Notes: generated by a model not told the origin, from the sequence alone. 64,000 nucleotides of DNA from DASSUW01 sp963740605 (GCA_963740605.1 CAVUFC010000022.1:1-64000), one strand, 5' to 3'. Counted from the first letter of the stretch, positions 17,314 through 27,034 are shown. Program-made: numbers and translations.

Positions 17314-18513
17314 TCAGATCTTGTGACGGCGCAGCAGCGTACGGCCGATCACCATCCGCTGGATCTCGCTCGTGCCCTCGCCGATCAGGAGCAGCGGCGC
17401 GTCGCGATACAGGCGCTCGATCTCGTACTCCTTGCTGTAGCCGTAGCCGCCGTGGATGCGAAACGAGTCCTCCACGACCTCCTTGCCGGCCTCGGAGGCG
17501 AACAGCTTCGCCATGCCGGCCTCGAGGTCCGAGCGCTCGCCGGCGTCCTTCATCCGCGCCGCCTTCAGCGTGAGCAGCCGCGCGGCCTCGACCTTGGTCG
17601 CCATGTCCGCGAGCTTGAACTGGATCGCCTGGTGCTGGGCGATCGGCTTGCCGAACGCCTTGCGCTCCTGCGAGTAGCGCAGCGCCAGCTCCAACGCCCG
17701 CTGCGCGATCCCGACACCGCGCGCGGCGACGTTCACGCGGCCGACCTCGAGCGCGTCCATCATCTGCGGGAAGCCCTTGTTCAGGCCGGCGTCCTCGCCG
17801 CCGAGAATCATCTCCGCCGGGCAGCGATAGCCGTCGAACACCAGCTCGGTCGACTCGACGCCCTTGTAGCCAAGCTTCTTGATCTGCGGCGGAACGGTCA
17901 GTCCCGGGTTCTCTGCGGCGCCCGGCTCCTTCTCGCACACGAAACACGTCATGCCCGACTGCGGCTTCTCCGCGTCCTTGTCCGTGCGCACGAGCACGAA
18001 CACCACCGCCGAGCGCAGGCCATTGGTGACCCACATCTTCTGGCCGTTGATCTCCCAGTCCCCGTCATCCGTCTTGACGCCGGTGGTCTTGATCGCCGCC
18101 ACGTCGGACCCCAGCTCCGGCTCGGACAGGCTGAACGCCGCCCGGATCTCGCCCGTGGCCATCTTCGGCAGCAGCCGCTGCTTCTGCTCGGCGGAGCCGA
18201 ACTTCATCAACAGGTAGGACCCGATGAAGTGCGTGTTGACGACGCCGGAGATCGAGATCCATCCGCGCGAGAGCTCCTCCACGATCATCGCGTACGTCGT
18301 CAGATCCAGCCCCATCCCGCCGTACTCCTCGGGAATCGTGGTGCCGAACAGGCCGAGCTCCTTCATCTGCTCGACGATCGGCTCAGGGAACTCGTCCTCG
18401 TGGTCGTAGTGCTCGGCCTTGGGAAGGATCTGCTCGTCGACGAACTGCCGGACCATCTCGACGATCGCCCTCTGCTCGTCGGTCTTCTCGTAGAACGGGG
18501 TGGCTATGGCCAT
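17314..18513 (-). CDS. Acyl-CoA dehydrogenase
   Basis: A 399-residue FAD enzyme that oxidises acyl-CoA at C2-C3. The sequence has the family signatures AFSLSEPELGSDVA and RIHGGYGYSKEYEIERLYRDA, and GEGTSEIQR carrying the catalytic Glu. The open frame extends to 18600, but the ATG at 18513 (MAIATPFYEKTDEQ) matches the usual family start; the extra 29 residues are Arg/Gly-rich and unlike the family. It overlaps the start-proximal side of the DUF559 gene by 10 bases. Chain-length preference cannot be read from the sequence. Confidence 0.93.
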   Translation of the reverse strand: MAIATPFYEKTDEQRAIVEMVRQFVDEQILPKAEHYDHEDEFPEPIVEQMKELGLFGTTIPEEYGGMGLDLTTYAMIVEELSRGWISISGVVNTHFIGSYLLMKFGSAEQKQRLLPKMATGEIRAAFSLSEPELGSDVAAIKTTGVKTDDGDWEINGQKMWVTNGLRSAVVFVLVRTDKDAEKPQSGMTCFVCEKEPGAAENPGLTVPPQIKKLGYKGVESTELVFDGYRCPAEMILGGEDAGLNKGFPQMMDALEVGRVNVAARGVGIAQRALELALRYSQERKAFGKPIAQHQAIQFKLADMATKVEAARLLTLKAARMKDAGERSDLEAGMAKLFASEAGKEVVEDSFRIHGGYGYSKEYEIERLYRDAPLLLIGEGTSEIQRMVIGRTLLRRHKI

Positions 18514-19409
18514 GGGCGCGAGGATACCCGCGCCCCGCGGGTCGCTCCGCCGGTCACCGCCGCCGCGACCCACGCGGCGCGATCCGTGATCTGCCGCCAC
18601 GTGAAGCGCATGACGCGCCAGCCCGCGATCTGCAGGCGCACGTCGCGCTCACGGTCGTTCTCGAACGCGCTCGGCGAGCGGTGGTACGCGTATCCGTCGA
18701 CCTCGACGATCAGCCTCCGGGCGCGCCAGACGAAGTCGACCTCGTAGCCCTCGATGCGGGCGTTCGTCTCGGGCCGCTCGATGCCGTGCTCGTCGCAGAG
18801 TGTGAGAAACCGCTCCTCGAGCTCGCTTCGGGTCGGGGCGGCGGTGTAGCTCGTCAACACCGCTTGTAGGGAGGCGGAGTTGGCCGATCTCAGCGCCTCG
18901 AAGTCCACGAGGCCGCGTTGGTCGGCGCGGTCGATCAGCGCTTCCAGAGGGCGGCCCTTCAGCGTCCGCGAGAGGTCGACGATCGTGCGGGCCACGCTTG
19001 TCACCGGCACTCCGCGGATCTCGCTGACGTCTTGCGTCGTCAGCGTCGTGCTGCGATGCAGCCTGATCCCCGCGCGGCGCTCGCGCCCCGCGGTCGTCGG
19101 CACGGTCACGTGGATGAGGCCACTCGCCAACCGGCGGAGCTCCCACGCGACTGCGGCACTCGCGTGACTGAGCACGGCGCCCGGGCCGCAGGCCAACACG
19201 GCGGCCATCCAGCGCCCCTCCAGAGTCAGCCGCCGATGCCCGACCGCGTACACGCCGTAGTACAGCCGGCGCAGACGCTCCGCGTGCACGCGGCGCTCGA
19301 CCTGCCGAGCCGTCAGCCCTCGCGCCAACAACTGCGCGCGCGCCACGACGCCGTGTTGAACATCCGCCAGCGTCGCGATCACGAGGTCGGTGTCGGATAT
19401 CCCACCCAT
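18504..19409 (-). CDS. AbiEi-like winged-helix plus DUF559 nuclease-like protein
   Basis: A 301-residue protein. Residues about 10-60 resemble the AbiEi antitoxin winged helix (VARAQLLARGLTARQVERRV, then LYYGVYAVG). The C-terminal 100 residues match the DUF559/Vsr-like fold, with YEVDFVWRARRLIVEVDGY and GWRVMRFTW. Proteins of this layout are abundant and often orphan in Solirubrobacterales (from memory). No AbiEii toxin gene lies next to it, so a toxin-antitoxin role is not supported here. Function remains open. Confidence 0.85.
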   Translation of the reverse strand: MGGISDTDLVIATLADVQHGVVARAQLLARGLTARQVERRVHAERLRRLYYGVYAVGHRRLTLEGRWMAAVLACGPGAVLSHASAAVAWELRRLASGLIHVTVPTTAGRERRAGIRLHRSTTLTTQDVSEIRGVPVTSVARTIVDLSRTLKGRPLEALIDRADQRGLVDFEALRSANSASLQAVLTSYTAAPTRSELEERFLTLCDEHGIERPETNARIEGYEVDFVWRARRLIVEVDGYAYHRSPSAFENDRERDVRLQIAGWRVMRFTWRQITDRAAWVAAAVTGGATRGARVSSRPWP

Positions 19410-19471
19410 ATGGTGGTTTATCCGCCACGCAGCGAACTTCGCCCCCTCACTGCCGGTGCTCGCGTCCTAGG

Positions 19472-20917
19472 ATGCCCCCGGTGAACTTCGCCACCGACGT
19501 GCTGGAGGCCGCGCCGGCGAACGAGCGCGCGCTCGTGGAGATCTCGCGCGAGGGCGGCCGGAGAGAGTGGCGGTTCGGTGAGGTCGCGCGCGAGACGAAC
19601 CGGGTCGCGGCGCGGCTGCACGCCGAGGGCCTCGAGCGCGGAGATGTGGTGCTGACGCTGGTCGGCAACCGCTCGGAGTGGGTGCTGGCGATGGTCGCGT
19701 GTTTCCGCCTCGGGCTGGTGGCCCTGCCGTGCAACGAGCAGCTGCGCGCCAAGGACCTCGAGCTGCGCCTGCGGGTCGCGCAGCCGCGCCTCGTCGTCTG
19801 CGACGAGCGCAACGCCGAGGTGCTCGAGCACGCCGGCTGGACCGGGCCCACGGTGTCGGTCCCGTGGGGCGAGCTGCCGGATGCGCCGACGCCGCCGGCG
19901 GCCGACCTCAGCCCGGACGACCCGTGCCTCATCACGTTCACCTCCGGCACCGAGAGCGAGCCGAAGGCGGTCCTGCACGGACAGCGCTACCTCGCCGGCC
20001 AGATGCTCCAGGCGCGTCACTGGCTCGACGCGCGGGCGGGCGATCTCGTCTGGTGCACTGCAGCGTCGGGCTGGTCGAAATCGGCGCGGAACGCGTTCAT
20101 CGCGCCGTGGCTGCGCGGCGCCGCCGCGCTCCTCCACGACGCGCGCTTTGACCCACAGGAGCGGCTCGAGCTGATCGACCGCGAGCGCGTCGACCTGCTC
20201 TGCATGGCCCCGACGGAGTACCGCGTGATCGCCAAGCGCACGACGATCCCGGGGCTGATCGACCTGCGCGGCGCCGTCGCCGCCGGCGAGCCGCTCAACC
20301 CGGAGGTGCTCGGCGCCTGGCGCGAGGCGACCAACATCTGGGTCCGCGACGGCTACGGCCAGACCGAGACGGGCCAGCTCACCGGCATGCCGCTCGGCAT
20401 CCCCGCCAAGCCCGGCTCGATGGGGATCCCGCTGCCCGGCATGCGGCTCGACGTCGACGACGGCGAGCTCGTCGCCGACCCGCGGACGATCCCGACGTTC
20501 TTCCTGCGCTACCTCGGCGAGGACCCGGCACCGGACGGTCTGTGGCGCACTGGCGATCGCGTCACTCGCGACGACGAGGGTTTCCTGCACTTCGTCGGCC
20601 GCACCGACGACGTGATCATCTCCGCCGGGTACCGCATCGGCCCGTTCGAGGTGGAGTCGGCCCTCGTCGCCCACGACGCCGTGGCCGAGGCCGCGGTCGT
20701 GGCCGCGCCCGACGACGAGCGCGGCAGCGTCGTGCGCGCGGTGGTCGTCCTGCGTGAGGGCTTTGCCCCGTCCGACGACCTCGCACGCGACCTCCAAGAG
20801 CACGTGAAGGACGTGACGGCGCCGTACAAGTACCCCCGCGTCGTCGACTTCGCCGCCGAGCTGCCGAAAACCGCGAGCGGCAAAGTCCGCCGGGCAGCGC
20901 TGCGCGACGGTTGCTAA
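19472..20917 (+). CDS. AMP-forming acyl-CoA synthetase
   Basis: A 481-residue ANL-superfamily enzyme. The phosphate loop is TFTSGTESEPKAV, the adenine motif is DGYGQTETG, and the hinge region reads WRTGDRVTRDDEGFLHFVGR then DDVIISAGYRIGPFEVE. The catalytic Lys is in PKTASGKVRR. The size and motifs fit the medium-chain acyl-CoA synthetase group. It is divergent from the minus-strand DUF559 and acyl-CoA dehydrogenase genes, with a 62-base intergenic region that probably holds both promoters. Confidence 0.92.
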   Translation: MPPVNFATDVLEAAPANERALVEISREGGRREWRFGEVARETNRVAARLHAEGLERGDVVLTLVGNRSEWVLAMVACFRLGLVALPCNEQLRAKDLELRLRVAQPRLVVCDERNAEVLEHAGWTGPTVSVPWGELPDAPTPPAADLSPDDPCLITFTSGTESEPKAVLHGQRYLAGQMLQARHWLDARAGDLVWCTAASGWSKSARNAFIAPWLRGAAALLHDARFDPQERLELIDRERVDLLCMAPTEYRVIAKRTTIPGLIDLRGAVAAGEPLNPEVLGAWREATNIWVRDGYGQTETGQLTGMPLGIPAKPGSMGIPLPGMRLDVDDGELVADPRTIPTFFLRYLGEDPAPDGLWRTGDRVTRDDEGFLHFVGRTDDVIISAGYRIGPFEVESALVAHDAVAEAAVVAAPDDERGSVVRAVVVLREGFAPSDDLARDLQEHVKDVTAPYKYPRVVDFAAELPKTASGKVRRAALRDGC

Positions 20918-20952
20918 GCGTTCTTGAACGGGGATAGGCTCGCGGCGGTGCC

Positions 20953-23364
20953 GTGAAAGAGCTCGTCGGTAGCTACGAGGTCGTGCGAGTGCTGGCACGC
21001 GGCGGAATGGCCGTCGTGTATCTCGCCGTACAGCCGACGCTCGATCGCCAGGTCGCGCTCAAGCGACTGCAGCTCGAGACGACCGACCCGACGCTGGCGC
21101 AGCGCTTCGTGCGCGAGGCGAAGCTCGCCGCGGGGCTCGACCACCCGAACGTCGTCACGCTGTTCGACTTCTTCGAGCACGGCGGCGTCCCGTACATCGC
21201 CATGGAGTACGTCAGCGGCGGCTCGCTGCGGCGGCTCGTCGGCCACCTCTCCCTCCCCCAGGTGTTCGGCGTGCTCGAGGGCGTGCTCGCGGGCCTCAGC
21301 CACGCCGAGACGCGGGGGATCGCGCACCGCGACCTCAAACCCGAGAACGTGCTCCTCACCCGCGCGGGCGGCGTGAAGATCGCCGACTTCGGCATCGCGC
21401 GCGCGTACAACGCGTTGACGCCGTCGCTCACCCAGACGGACTCGGCGATCGGCACGCCGTCGTACATGGCGCCCGAGCAGGTGACCGGCGAGCCGCTCGG
21501 GCCCTACACCGATCTCTACGCCCTCGGCGTCATCGCCTACGAGCTGTTGTCGGGACATCCGCCGTTCAACACCGGCACGCCTCCGGTCGCTGTCCTGTAC
21601 CGTCACGTCCACACCCCGCCACCGCCGCTCGCAGAGCTGGCGCCGGACACGCCGAAGCCGGTCTGCGAGTGGGCCGAGTGGCTGCTCGAGAAGGCGCCGG
21701 AAGAGCGTCCGGCGTCGGCCGCGGCGGCATCACAGGCGCTGGAGGAGATCGCCGTCGAGGCGCTTGGCCCGTACTGGCGCCGCAGCGCGGCGATCCGACC
21801 AGATGCCGTGCCCATACCGACGCTGGTGACCGCGGCCGTCTCGACCGCCACGCCCGAGACGCCGACGACCCGCGTCGTATCGCGCGGCCGCCGTCGCCGC
21901 GTGGCTGCCGCCGCCACGGCGGTCGTCGCGGCCGCCGGCGCCGGCGCCGTGTTCCTGATCGGCGACGATGCGCCGCCGGCGGCGCCGACGGACTCGGCGG
22001 TCAAGGCACGTGCGGTGGCCCCGGCGCTCCCGTACGACTTCGACGGCGACCACCACCGCGAGCTCGTCCTCGGCATGCCGGGCTCTGGGGCCACGCACTC
22101 GGGCGTCGTCGTCGTGCGCAGCGGCCGCGATCGCCATGTGATCGAACCCGCCGACGCCGGTATCAAGCCGCCGTACGACTCGGATGTGGAGTTCGGTCGG
22201 AACGTCGCGAGCGGTGACTTCAACCGCGACGGGCGGGCGGACCTCGCGATCAGCAGCTCGGGTCGCGACGCCGTGGCGGTGATGAGCGGGACGCCGCAGG
22301 GGCTGCGCGGCAGCCGAGCGAAGGTCGTCCGGCGCGGGAACGACTTCCGCTCCGACCCTGGCGAGGGCCGCTTCGGCAGCCGGATGGTGGCAGCGGACAT
22401 GAACCACGACAAGTACGACGACCTCGTGCTCGGTGCACCGGACGCCGACCAGGGCCGCATCGGCTCGGGGATCATCCAGATCCTCTTCGGCGGCCCCGAC
22501 GGCCTGTCCGGCGACAACGCCCAGGAGGTGCAGCGCCCAGAGGACGACCTGGTCGGGTTCGGGACCGGGCTGCGCACCGGCGACTTCGACAACGACGGCC
22601 GCGTCGATCTCGTCGAGGGTGCGCCGGACCAGCGTGACGGCAGCGTCCTCGGCCACGCGTCGTACTGCATGGGACACGCCGACGGACTGGGCACGTGTCA
22701 CCTGCTCAAAGGGCCGTACAGCTCGGGCACGTCCGGCCTGGCAGTCGCGGACGTCAACGGCGACGGCCGGGACGACATCATCCAGGGCGACGCGATCGTC
22801 GAGCCGCAGGTGGTTGGCCTGGTCGCGGCCGGCGGCGAGGTGCGGATCTGGCTCGGCCGGCGCAGGCGCCCGGCGCGGACGCCCCAGATCATCGATCAGC
22901 GCGCGAAGGACGTGCCCGGCACTGACACGTTCAACGACGGCTTCGGCACCAGCGTCGGCGCGGCCAGGCTCGACGCCGATCGCTTCGCGGACATGGTCAT
23001 CAGCGCGCCCGGTGAGAACGGCGTCGACGGCCGCGTGACCGTGCTCCGCGGCGGCCCGTCGGGATACCGGCCGGCCGCGGCCGCGGCGTTCGAGTTCGGT
23101 GCCGGGCTGCCCGGGCCGAAGGGTGCGGGCTGGGCGGCCGGTTGGGCGCTCTCGGTGATGGACATCGCCGGCAACCGCCGCCCCGAGGTCATCGTGCTCG
23201 TGCACAGCGCGCCGCGACTGGAGGACGCCATCCTCGTCATCCAGCCCGGCAAGGGTGTGTTCGCACCGGACGAGACGCGCGTCTGGAAACCGTTCGCGGG
23301 CTTCGACGCCGTGGAGTCTCCGAACCTCCATCGCATCCGCATCGGCCGCGACGCAAGCTCATGA
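20953..23364 (+). CDS. Membrane Ser/Thr protein kinase with an integrin-like FG-GAP ectodomain
   Basis: An 803-residue protein with a GTG start. An N-terminal Hanks-type kinase (about 7-265) has the Gly loop LARGGMAVVYLA, the Lys in VALKRL, the catalytic loop HRDLKPENV, DFGIAR, and SYMAPEQ. A juxtamembrane linker and one membrane helix (about 317-336) follow. Outside, seven FG-GAP/VCBS-type repeats from about 360 contain D-x-D/N-x-D-G calcium-loop motifs (DFDGDHHREL, DFNRDGRADL, DVNGDGRDDI), consistent with a seven-bladed propeller. Bacterial PknB-type kinases usually have PASTA sensors, so this ectodomain is unusual. Its stop overlaps the FHA regulator start (ATGA). Confidence 0.92.
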   Translation: MKELVGSYEVVRVLARGGMAVVYLAVQPTLDRQVALKRLQLETTDPTLAQRFVREAKLAAGLDHPNVVTLFDFFEHGGVPYIAMEYVSGGSLRRLVGHLSLPQVFGVLEGVLAGLSHAETRGIAHRDLKPENVLLTRAGGVKIADFGIARAYNALTPSLTQTDSAIGTPSYMAPEQVTGEPLGPYTDLYALGVIAYELLSGHPPFNTGTPPVAVLYRHVHTPPPPLAELAPDTPKPVCEWAEWLLEKAPEERPASAAAASQALEEIAVEALGPYWRRSAAIRPDAVPIPTLVTAAVSTATPETPTTRVVSRGRRRRVAAAATAVVAAAGAGAVFLIGDDAPPAAPTDSAVKARAVAPALPYDFDGDHHRELVLGMPGSGATHSGVVVVRSGRDRHVIEPADAGIKPPYDSDVEFGRNVASGDFNRDGRADLAISSSGRDAVAVMSGTPQGLRGSRAKVVRRGNDFRSDPGEGRFGSRMVAADMNHDKYDDLVLGAPDADQGRIGSGIIQILFGGPDGLSGDNAQEVQRPEDDLVGFGTGLRTGDFDNDGRVDLVEGAPDQRDGSVLGHASYCMGHADGLGTCHLLKGPYSSGTSGLAVADVNGDGRDDIIQGDAIVEPQVVGLVAAGGEVRIWLGRRRRPARTPQIIDQRAKDVPGTDTFNDGFGTSVGAARLDADRFADMVISAPGENGVDGRVTVLRGGPSGYRPAAAAAFEFGAGLPGPKGAGWAAGWALSVMDIAGNRRPEVIVLVHSAPRLEDAILVIQPGKGVFAPDETRVWKPFAGFDAVESPNLHRIRIGRDASS

Positions 23365-24029
23365 CGATCAAGGCGCTGCCACCCGCGCTCCGCTTCGTCT
23401 CGCCGCGCGAGCTCGCCGAGCGGCTCGAGGCCGAGCGGCGCGGCACGCCGTTTCTGCTCTACCTCGATGAGGGCCGCCATCAGCACGTCGTCGAGCTGGC
23501 GGCGGGGACGGCGCTGAGCATCGGTCGCGAGCCGGACAGCGAAGTCCGCCTCGACTGGGACAGCGAGGTCTCGCGCACGCACGCGGTGCTCGAGCGCGTC
23601 GGCGGCGCCTGGACGCTCATCGACGACGGGCTGTCGCGCAACGGCTCGTTCGTCAACGGGCGGCGCGTGCACGGGCGCCGCCGGCTCGACGACGGCGACG
23701 CGATCGTGGTGGGGCGAACGCTCATCGTCTTCGTCGCGACCGAGGGCCAGGTCCGCACGACGGTGACCACGAAGTCGGGCGCGCCACCCGAGCTCTCGCC
23801 GGCGCAGCAGCGCGTGCTCGACGCGCTCTGCCGTCCGGCGATCGAAGGCCCGCTGGCGACGCCCGCCTCCAATCGCGAGATCGCTGCCGAGCTGTTCATC
23901 GGGGTCGAGACCGTGAAAAGCCACATGCACACGCTGTTCGACCTCTTCGACGTTCCCGACATGCCGCAGAACCGCAAGCGCGCCGAGCTCGTCCGGCTCG
24001 CGTTCGAGCGCGGCGCGATCTCACCCTGA
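23361..24029 (+). CDS. FHA domain plus HTH transcriptional regulator
   Basis: A 222-residue protein. The FHA domain (about 30-130) has SIGREPDSEV, SRTHAVLE and SRNGSFVNG, the residues that bind phospho-Thr. The C-terminal part has a LuxR-like HTH (SPAQQRVLDALCRP, then SNREIAAELFIGVETVKSHM). The ATG overlaps the kinase stop codon, so the two proteins are made together. The obvious model is that the kinase phosphorylates itself or a partner, the FHA domain binds it, and the HTH changes transcription. It overlaps the convergent GH39-like gene by 9 bases. Confidence 0.92.
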   Translation: MTIKALPPALRFVSPRELAERLEAERRGTPFLLYLDEGRHQHVVELAAGTALSIGREPDSEVRLDWDSEVSRTHAVLERVGGAWTLIDDGLSRNGSFVNGRRVHGRRRLDDGDAIVVGRTLIVFVATEGQVRTTVTTKSGAPPELSPAQQRVLDALCRPAIEGPLATPASNREIAAELFIGVETVKSHMHTLFDLFDVPDMPQNRKRAELVRLAFERGAISP

Positions 24030-25040
24030 CCGCGCCGTCGCGGCGAGGCGCTGGACCGCCCGGAATGCCGGCTTCGGCTGCGCGCTCGGCCAGCGCACGA
24101 TCCCCTCGCTGCAGAATGGGCTCGTGGCCGGGAACTCAGGGTTGTCGCGCAGTGTCACGAACACCGCGGCCGCCCCGTCGTCGACCTGCGCCCGCAGCGC
24201 GCTGCGCAACCAGCGTGCCTGGCCGCGCGGCCCGTCTTGATAACCGGGCTGCGTCTGCTGCTCGGGCCGCGACGGGTAGCCGATCTCGGTCACCCACAGC
24301 GGGCCGTCGAAGCCGGCGCGGCGGTAGATCGCCTGCGCCCGCCGGCGGGCCGCGCGCACGCCGCGGAGCGTCCCGCGCAGGTGGATGTTTGCGACGTCGA
24401 CGCGGTCGATCAGCGGACGCTGCTTGTCGCGCAGCGCGGCCTTGATGTACGTGCCGTCCACGCGCGCGAAGCCGCCGATGACGATCGTCGCGTCCGGCCG
24501 GGCGGCCCGGATCCCCTCGGCCGCGAGCCCCGCCCAGCAGGCGTAGTCGGAGGGCGGCCCGACGAAGCCAAAGCCGATGTCGGGCTCGTTGCCAAGCTCC
24601 CAGAAGCGCACGTTCGAGGCGCGCCGCGCGAGCCGCGCGACCATGCGCCGCCACCGCGCCCGGTACCGCGGCGCCGGGGCGCAGCGGTCGAGGTGCTCGG
24701 TGGCGCCGCCAGGGCAGGCGGCGATGTACCACGGCGTCGTCGTGACGACGCCGAGCACGTCGACGCCGTAGGCGACGGCGAGCGCGTTGACGCGGTCGAC
24801 GGCGGAGAAGTCCACGCCGCCCTGCGGGTAGACCTGCCCGACCGCGAAGTCCATCCGCAGGTAGCGCAGACCAGCGGCAGCGGTCGTCGCGAATGCGGCT
24901 TGCTGCTCGGCCGGCGGCGAGTTGAGGTAGATCATCGAGTGCGCGCCGAGCCGGTCGCCGTAGGTGCCCGGCGTCGCGGCGAAGGTTCCCGGGGCGGCGA
25001 TGAGCCCGACGGCGAAGATGAGGGCGATGACACGGAGCAC
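24021..25040 (-). CDS. Secreted clan GH-A glycoside hydrolase (GH39-like)
   Basis: A 339-residue protein with a signal peptide (about 1-21). It has the TIM-barrel features of clan GH-A: FWELGNEPDIGF, with the probable acid/base Glu, and LWVTEIGYPS, with the probable nucleophile. The overall layout is closest to GH39-like beta-xylosidase-type proteins of actinobacteria, but substrate cannot be assigned. It sits beside the GH53, ABC importer and GH42 genes, so a plant polysaccharide target is reasonable. It faces the FHA regulator and overlaps it by 9 bases. Confidence 0.8.
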   Translation of the reverse strand: MLRVIALIFAVGLIAAPGTFAATPGTYGDRLGAHSMIYLNSPPAEQQAAFATTAAAGLRYLRMDFAVGQVYPQGGVDFSAVDRVNALAVAYGVDVLGVVTTTPWYIAACPGGATEHLDRCAPAPRYRARWRRMVARLARRASNVRFWELGNEPDIGFGFVGPPSDYACWAGLAAEGIRAARPDATIVIGGFARVDGTYIKAALRDKQRPLIDRVDVANIHLRGTLRGVRAARRRAQAIYRRAGFDGPLWVTEIGYPSRPEQQTQPGYQDGPRGQARWLRSALRAQVDDGAAAVFVTLRDNPEFPATSPFCSEGIVRWPSAQPKPAFRAVQRLAATARSG

Positions 25041-25135
25041 ACCTCTGTTGTGCGCCAGATCGCCCGCGGTTCGCAGGCCCTACCGGGGTGAACGCGACCC
25101 CCGATGCGGTTGATCGCGTCCACCCCGTTGGGGGA

Positions 25136-25963
25136 CTACCGGCGGAACTCGTCCGCGGCCGGCAGCACCCGGTCGCGATAGTCGAACAGCGCCTGGTTCT
25201 CCCAGCCGTTGCCCGACTGCGGGTCACGCGGGCTCCAGCCGTTCCCGTCGACCACCGTCCACGTCGCGTCCCACCAGAACGCGCCGAGGCCGCGCCCGTC
25301 GGGCACCGCGCGGACGATGGTCAGCAGGTCGCGCAGCCACGCGGCCTGACCCTCGGGCGTCGCCGCGTAGCCGGGGACGAGCTGGCTCTGGTCGAAGATG
25401 ATGTTCTCCAGGCCGTCGTCGCTCGGCAGCGTGAACGGGTACGCGGTCTCGGCCACGATCACGTCCTGGCCGTAGTGCGTGGCGACGTCGTCGACGTTGC
25501 ACTGCAGGTCGGCGAGCGTGCCGTGCCAGTAGCCGTAGACGCCGCCGAGGTCCTCGGACTTGGCGAGGCTGGAGACGTCGGCGCCGAGCACCGACAGCCG
25601 GTGGTGTCCGAGCGAGACCTTCAGCGCGGCGAACGATGTCGTGCCGCCGCGGTTGCGGAGCGTGACCGTGCAGGCCCGGCGATCCGCACGCGCGGCAACG
25701 GTGATGCGCAGCGGCGCGCTGTCGAGCGCCGGCACCGCGGTGCGGTGATCGCGGCCGCCGCAGTCGAGCCCGATCGAGCTCTGCGCGTCGAGCGTGCGCT
25801 GCACCTGCGCCTCGAGCGTGTACCAGCGGTGATCGCCGACGCTCACGCGCTGCGTCCTGACCGCGTTGCCGCTGAGCGTGACGTCATGGAGCGCCCACGC
25901 GGGTGCCGTCAGAGCGCACGAAACCAGGGCCGCCGCGAGGGCGGCCAGGCCCAACCTCAACAT
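25136..25963 (-). pseudogene. GH53 endo-beta-1,4-galactanase with a large internal deletion
   Basis: A 275-residue frame with a signal peptide and a beta-sandwich N-terminal domain (about 25-125). The GH53 start LGADVSSLAKSEDLGG is joined directly to the late GH53 segment YWHGTLADLQ, followed by VIVAETAYPFTLP with the nucleophile Glu172, and FWWDATWTVV. In intact GH53 enzymes about 190 residues lie between these blocks, including the acid/base Glu in a NE motif; all are missing. The junction near 25528-25545 keeps the reading frame. The protein could be made but should not be a galactanase. A misassembly would give the same picture. Confidence 0.8.
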
Positions 25964-25978
25964 GTCGGATCCCTTCTG

Positions 25979-27034
25979 TCAGGCCGATTCGCGCCGGATC
26001 AGCTCGGTGGGAACGAGCTCCGACTCGACCGGCTCCTTCGCGATGTGCTTGACCACCATGTCCACCATCGTCACCGCCACCAGCTCGAGCGGCTGACGGA
26101 TGGTCGTGAGTGGCGGCGTGGTCGCCAGGGCGATCTGCGAGTCGTCGAAACCGCCGACCGCGATGTCGCCCGGAACCGCCCGCCCGGCCCGCCGCAGGCT
26201 GGCGAGCGCGCCCGCCGCCAGCAGGTCCGACGCCACGAAGACGGCGTCGATGTCCGGCGCGCGCCCGAGCAGGCGCTCCATCGCCTCCTCCCCCGCCTCC
26301 TGCGTGTACTGGCGCGCCGGCACGATCCGCGCCTCGGGCGCCTCGGCTCCGAGCACGTCCCGGTAGCCCGCGAGCCGATCGCGGCCGCCCGGCGTGTCGA
26401 GCGGGCCGGTGATCGTCGCGATCCGCTCGCGTCCCGAGTCGCGCAGGTAGCGGACCATCTGGCGCGCGCCCTCGCGGTCGTCGGCGGCGACGTAGGGGAT
26501 CTTGTCCTCGCGGTCGAGCGGCTTGCCGCACGCCACGACCGGCACGCCCGCGGCCTTGAGCTCGTCGAAGATCGTGTCGCCGGCGTGGGTGGAGACGAGC
26601 AGCGCGCCGTCCACATGCCCCGCGCGTGCGAACCGCGCCACGCGGTCGCGCTCGTCGGCGTTGCCGGCGATCATCAGCACCATGCTGAGGTCGGAGTCGG
26701 CGAGGCGCTGCGACGCCGACCGCAGCAGCACGCTGAAGTTCGGATCCTCGAACAGTCGCTCCTGGGGCTCGGAGAGCACGACCGCGACCGCGTTCGACCG
26801 CCGCGTCACCAGCGCCCGCGCGCTCGTGTTGACGACATATCCAGTCTCGGTCATCGCGAGCTCGACCGCGCGCTGCGCGGCGGGGCTGACGTAGTGGCCG
26901 CCGTTGAGCACGCGCGAGACCGTGCCGCGCGAGACCCCGGCGACGCGTGCCACGTCGTCGATCGTCGGTCCGCGCCGGGTGGCCCGCCGGGCCGCGCCGC
27001 GCGACTTGGGATGCGGGGCGCCGAGTTCGGTCAT
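25979..27034 (-). CDS. LacI-family transcriptional regulator
   Basis: A 351-residue regulator. The N-terminal HTH (TIDDVARVAGVSRGTVSRVLNG) is followed by a periplasmic-binding-protein-like sensor domain with AVVLSEPQERLF, VDGALLVSTH and VFVASDLLAAG. The ATG at 27034 overlaps the permease stop codon. It lies between the GH53 and transporter genes and is the natural repressor of the galactan locus. Operator-like sequences at 28217-28236 and 28301-28316 match LacI-type sites. Confidence 0.93.
   Translation of the reverse strand: MTELGAPHPKSRGAARRATRRGPTIDDVARVAGVSRGTVSRVLNGGHYVSPAAQRAVELAMTETGYVVNTSARALVTRRSNAVAVVLSEPQERLFEDPNFSVLLRSASQRLADSDLSMVLMIAGNADERDRVARFARAGHVDGALLVSTHAGDTIFDELKAAGVPVVACGKPLDREDKIPYVAADDREGARQMVRYLRDSGRERIATITGPLDTPGGRDRLAGYRDVLGAEAPEARIVPARQYTQEAGEEAMERLLGRAPDIDAVFVASDLLAAGALASLRRAGRAVPGDIAVGGFDDSQIALATTPPLTTIRQPLELVAVTMVDMVVKHIAKEPVESELVPTELIRRESA

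Noticed and set aside
18504..19409. AbiE-type toxin-antitoxin pair
   Set aside because: Only the AbiEi-like/DUF559 protein is present; no AbiEii nucleotidyltransferase gene is adjacent.
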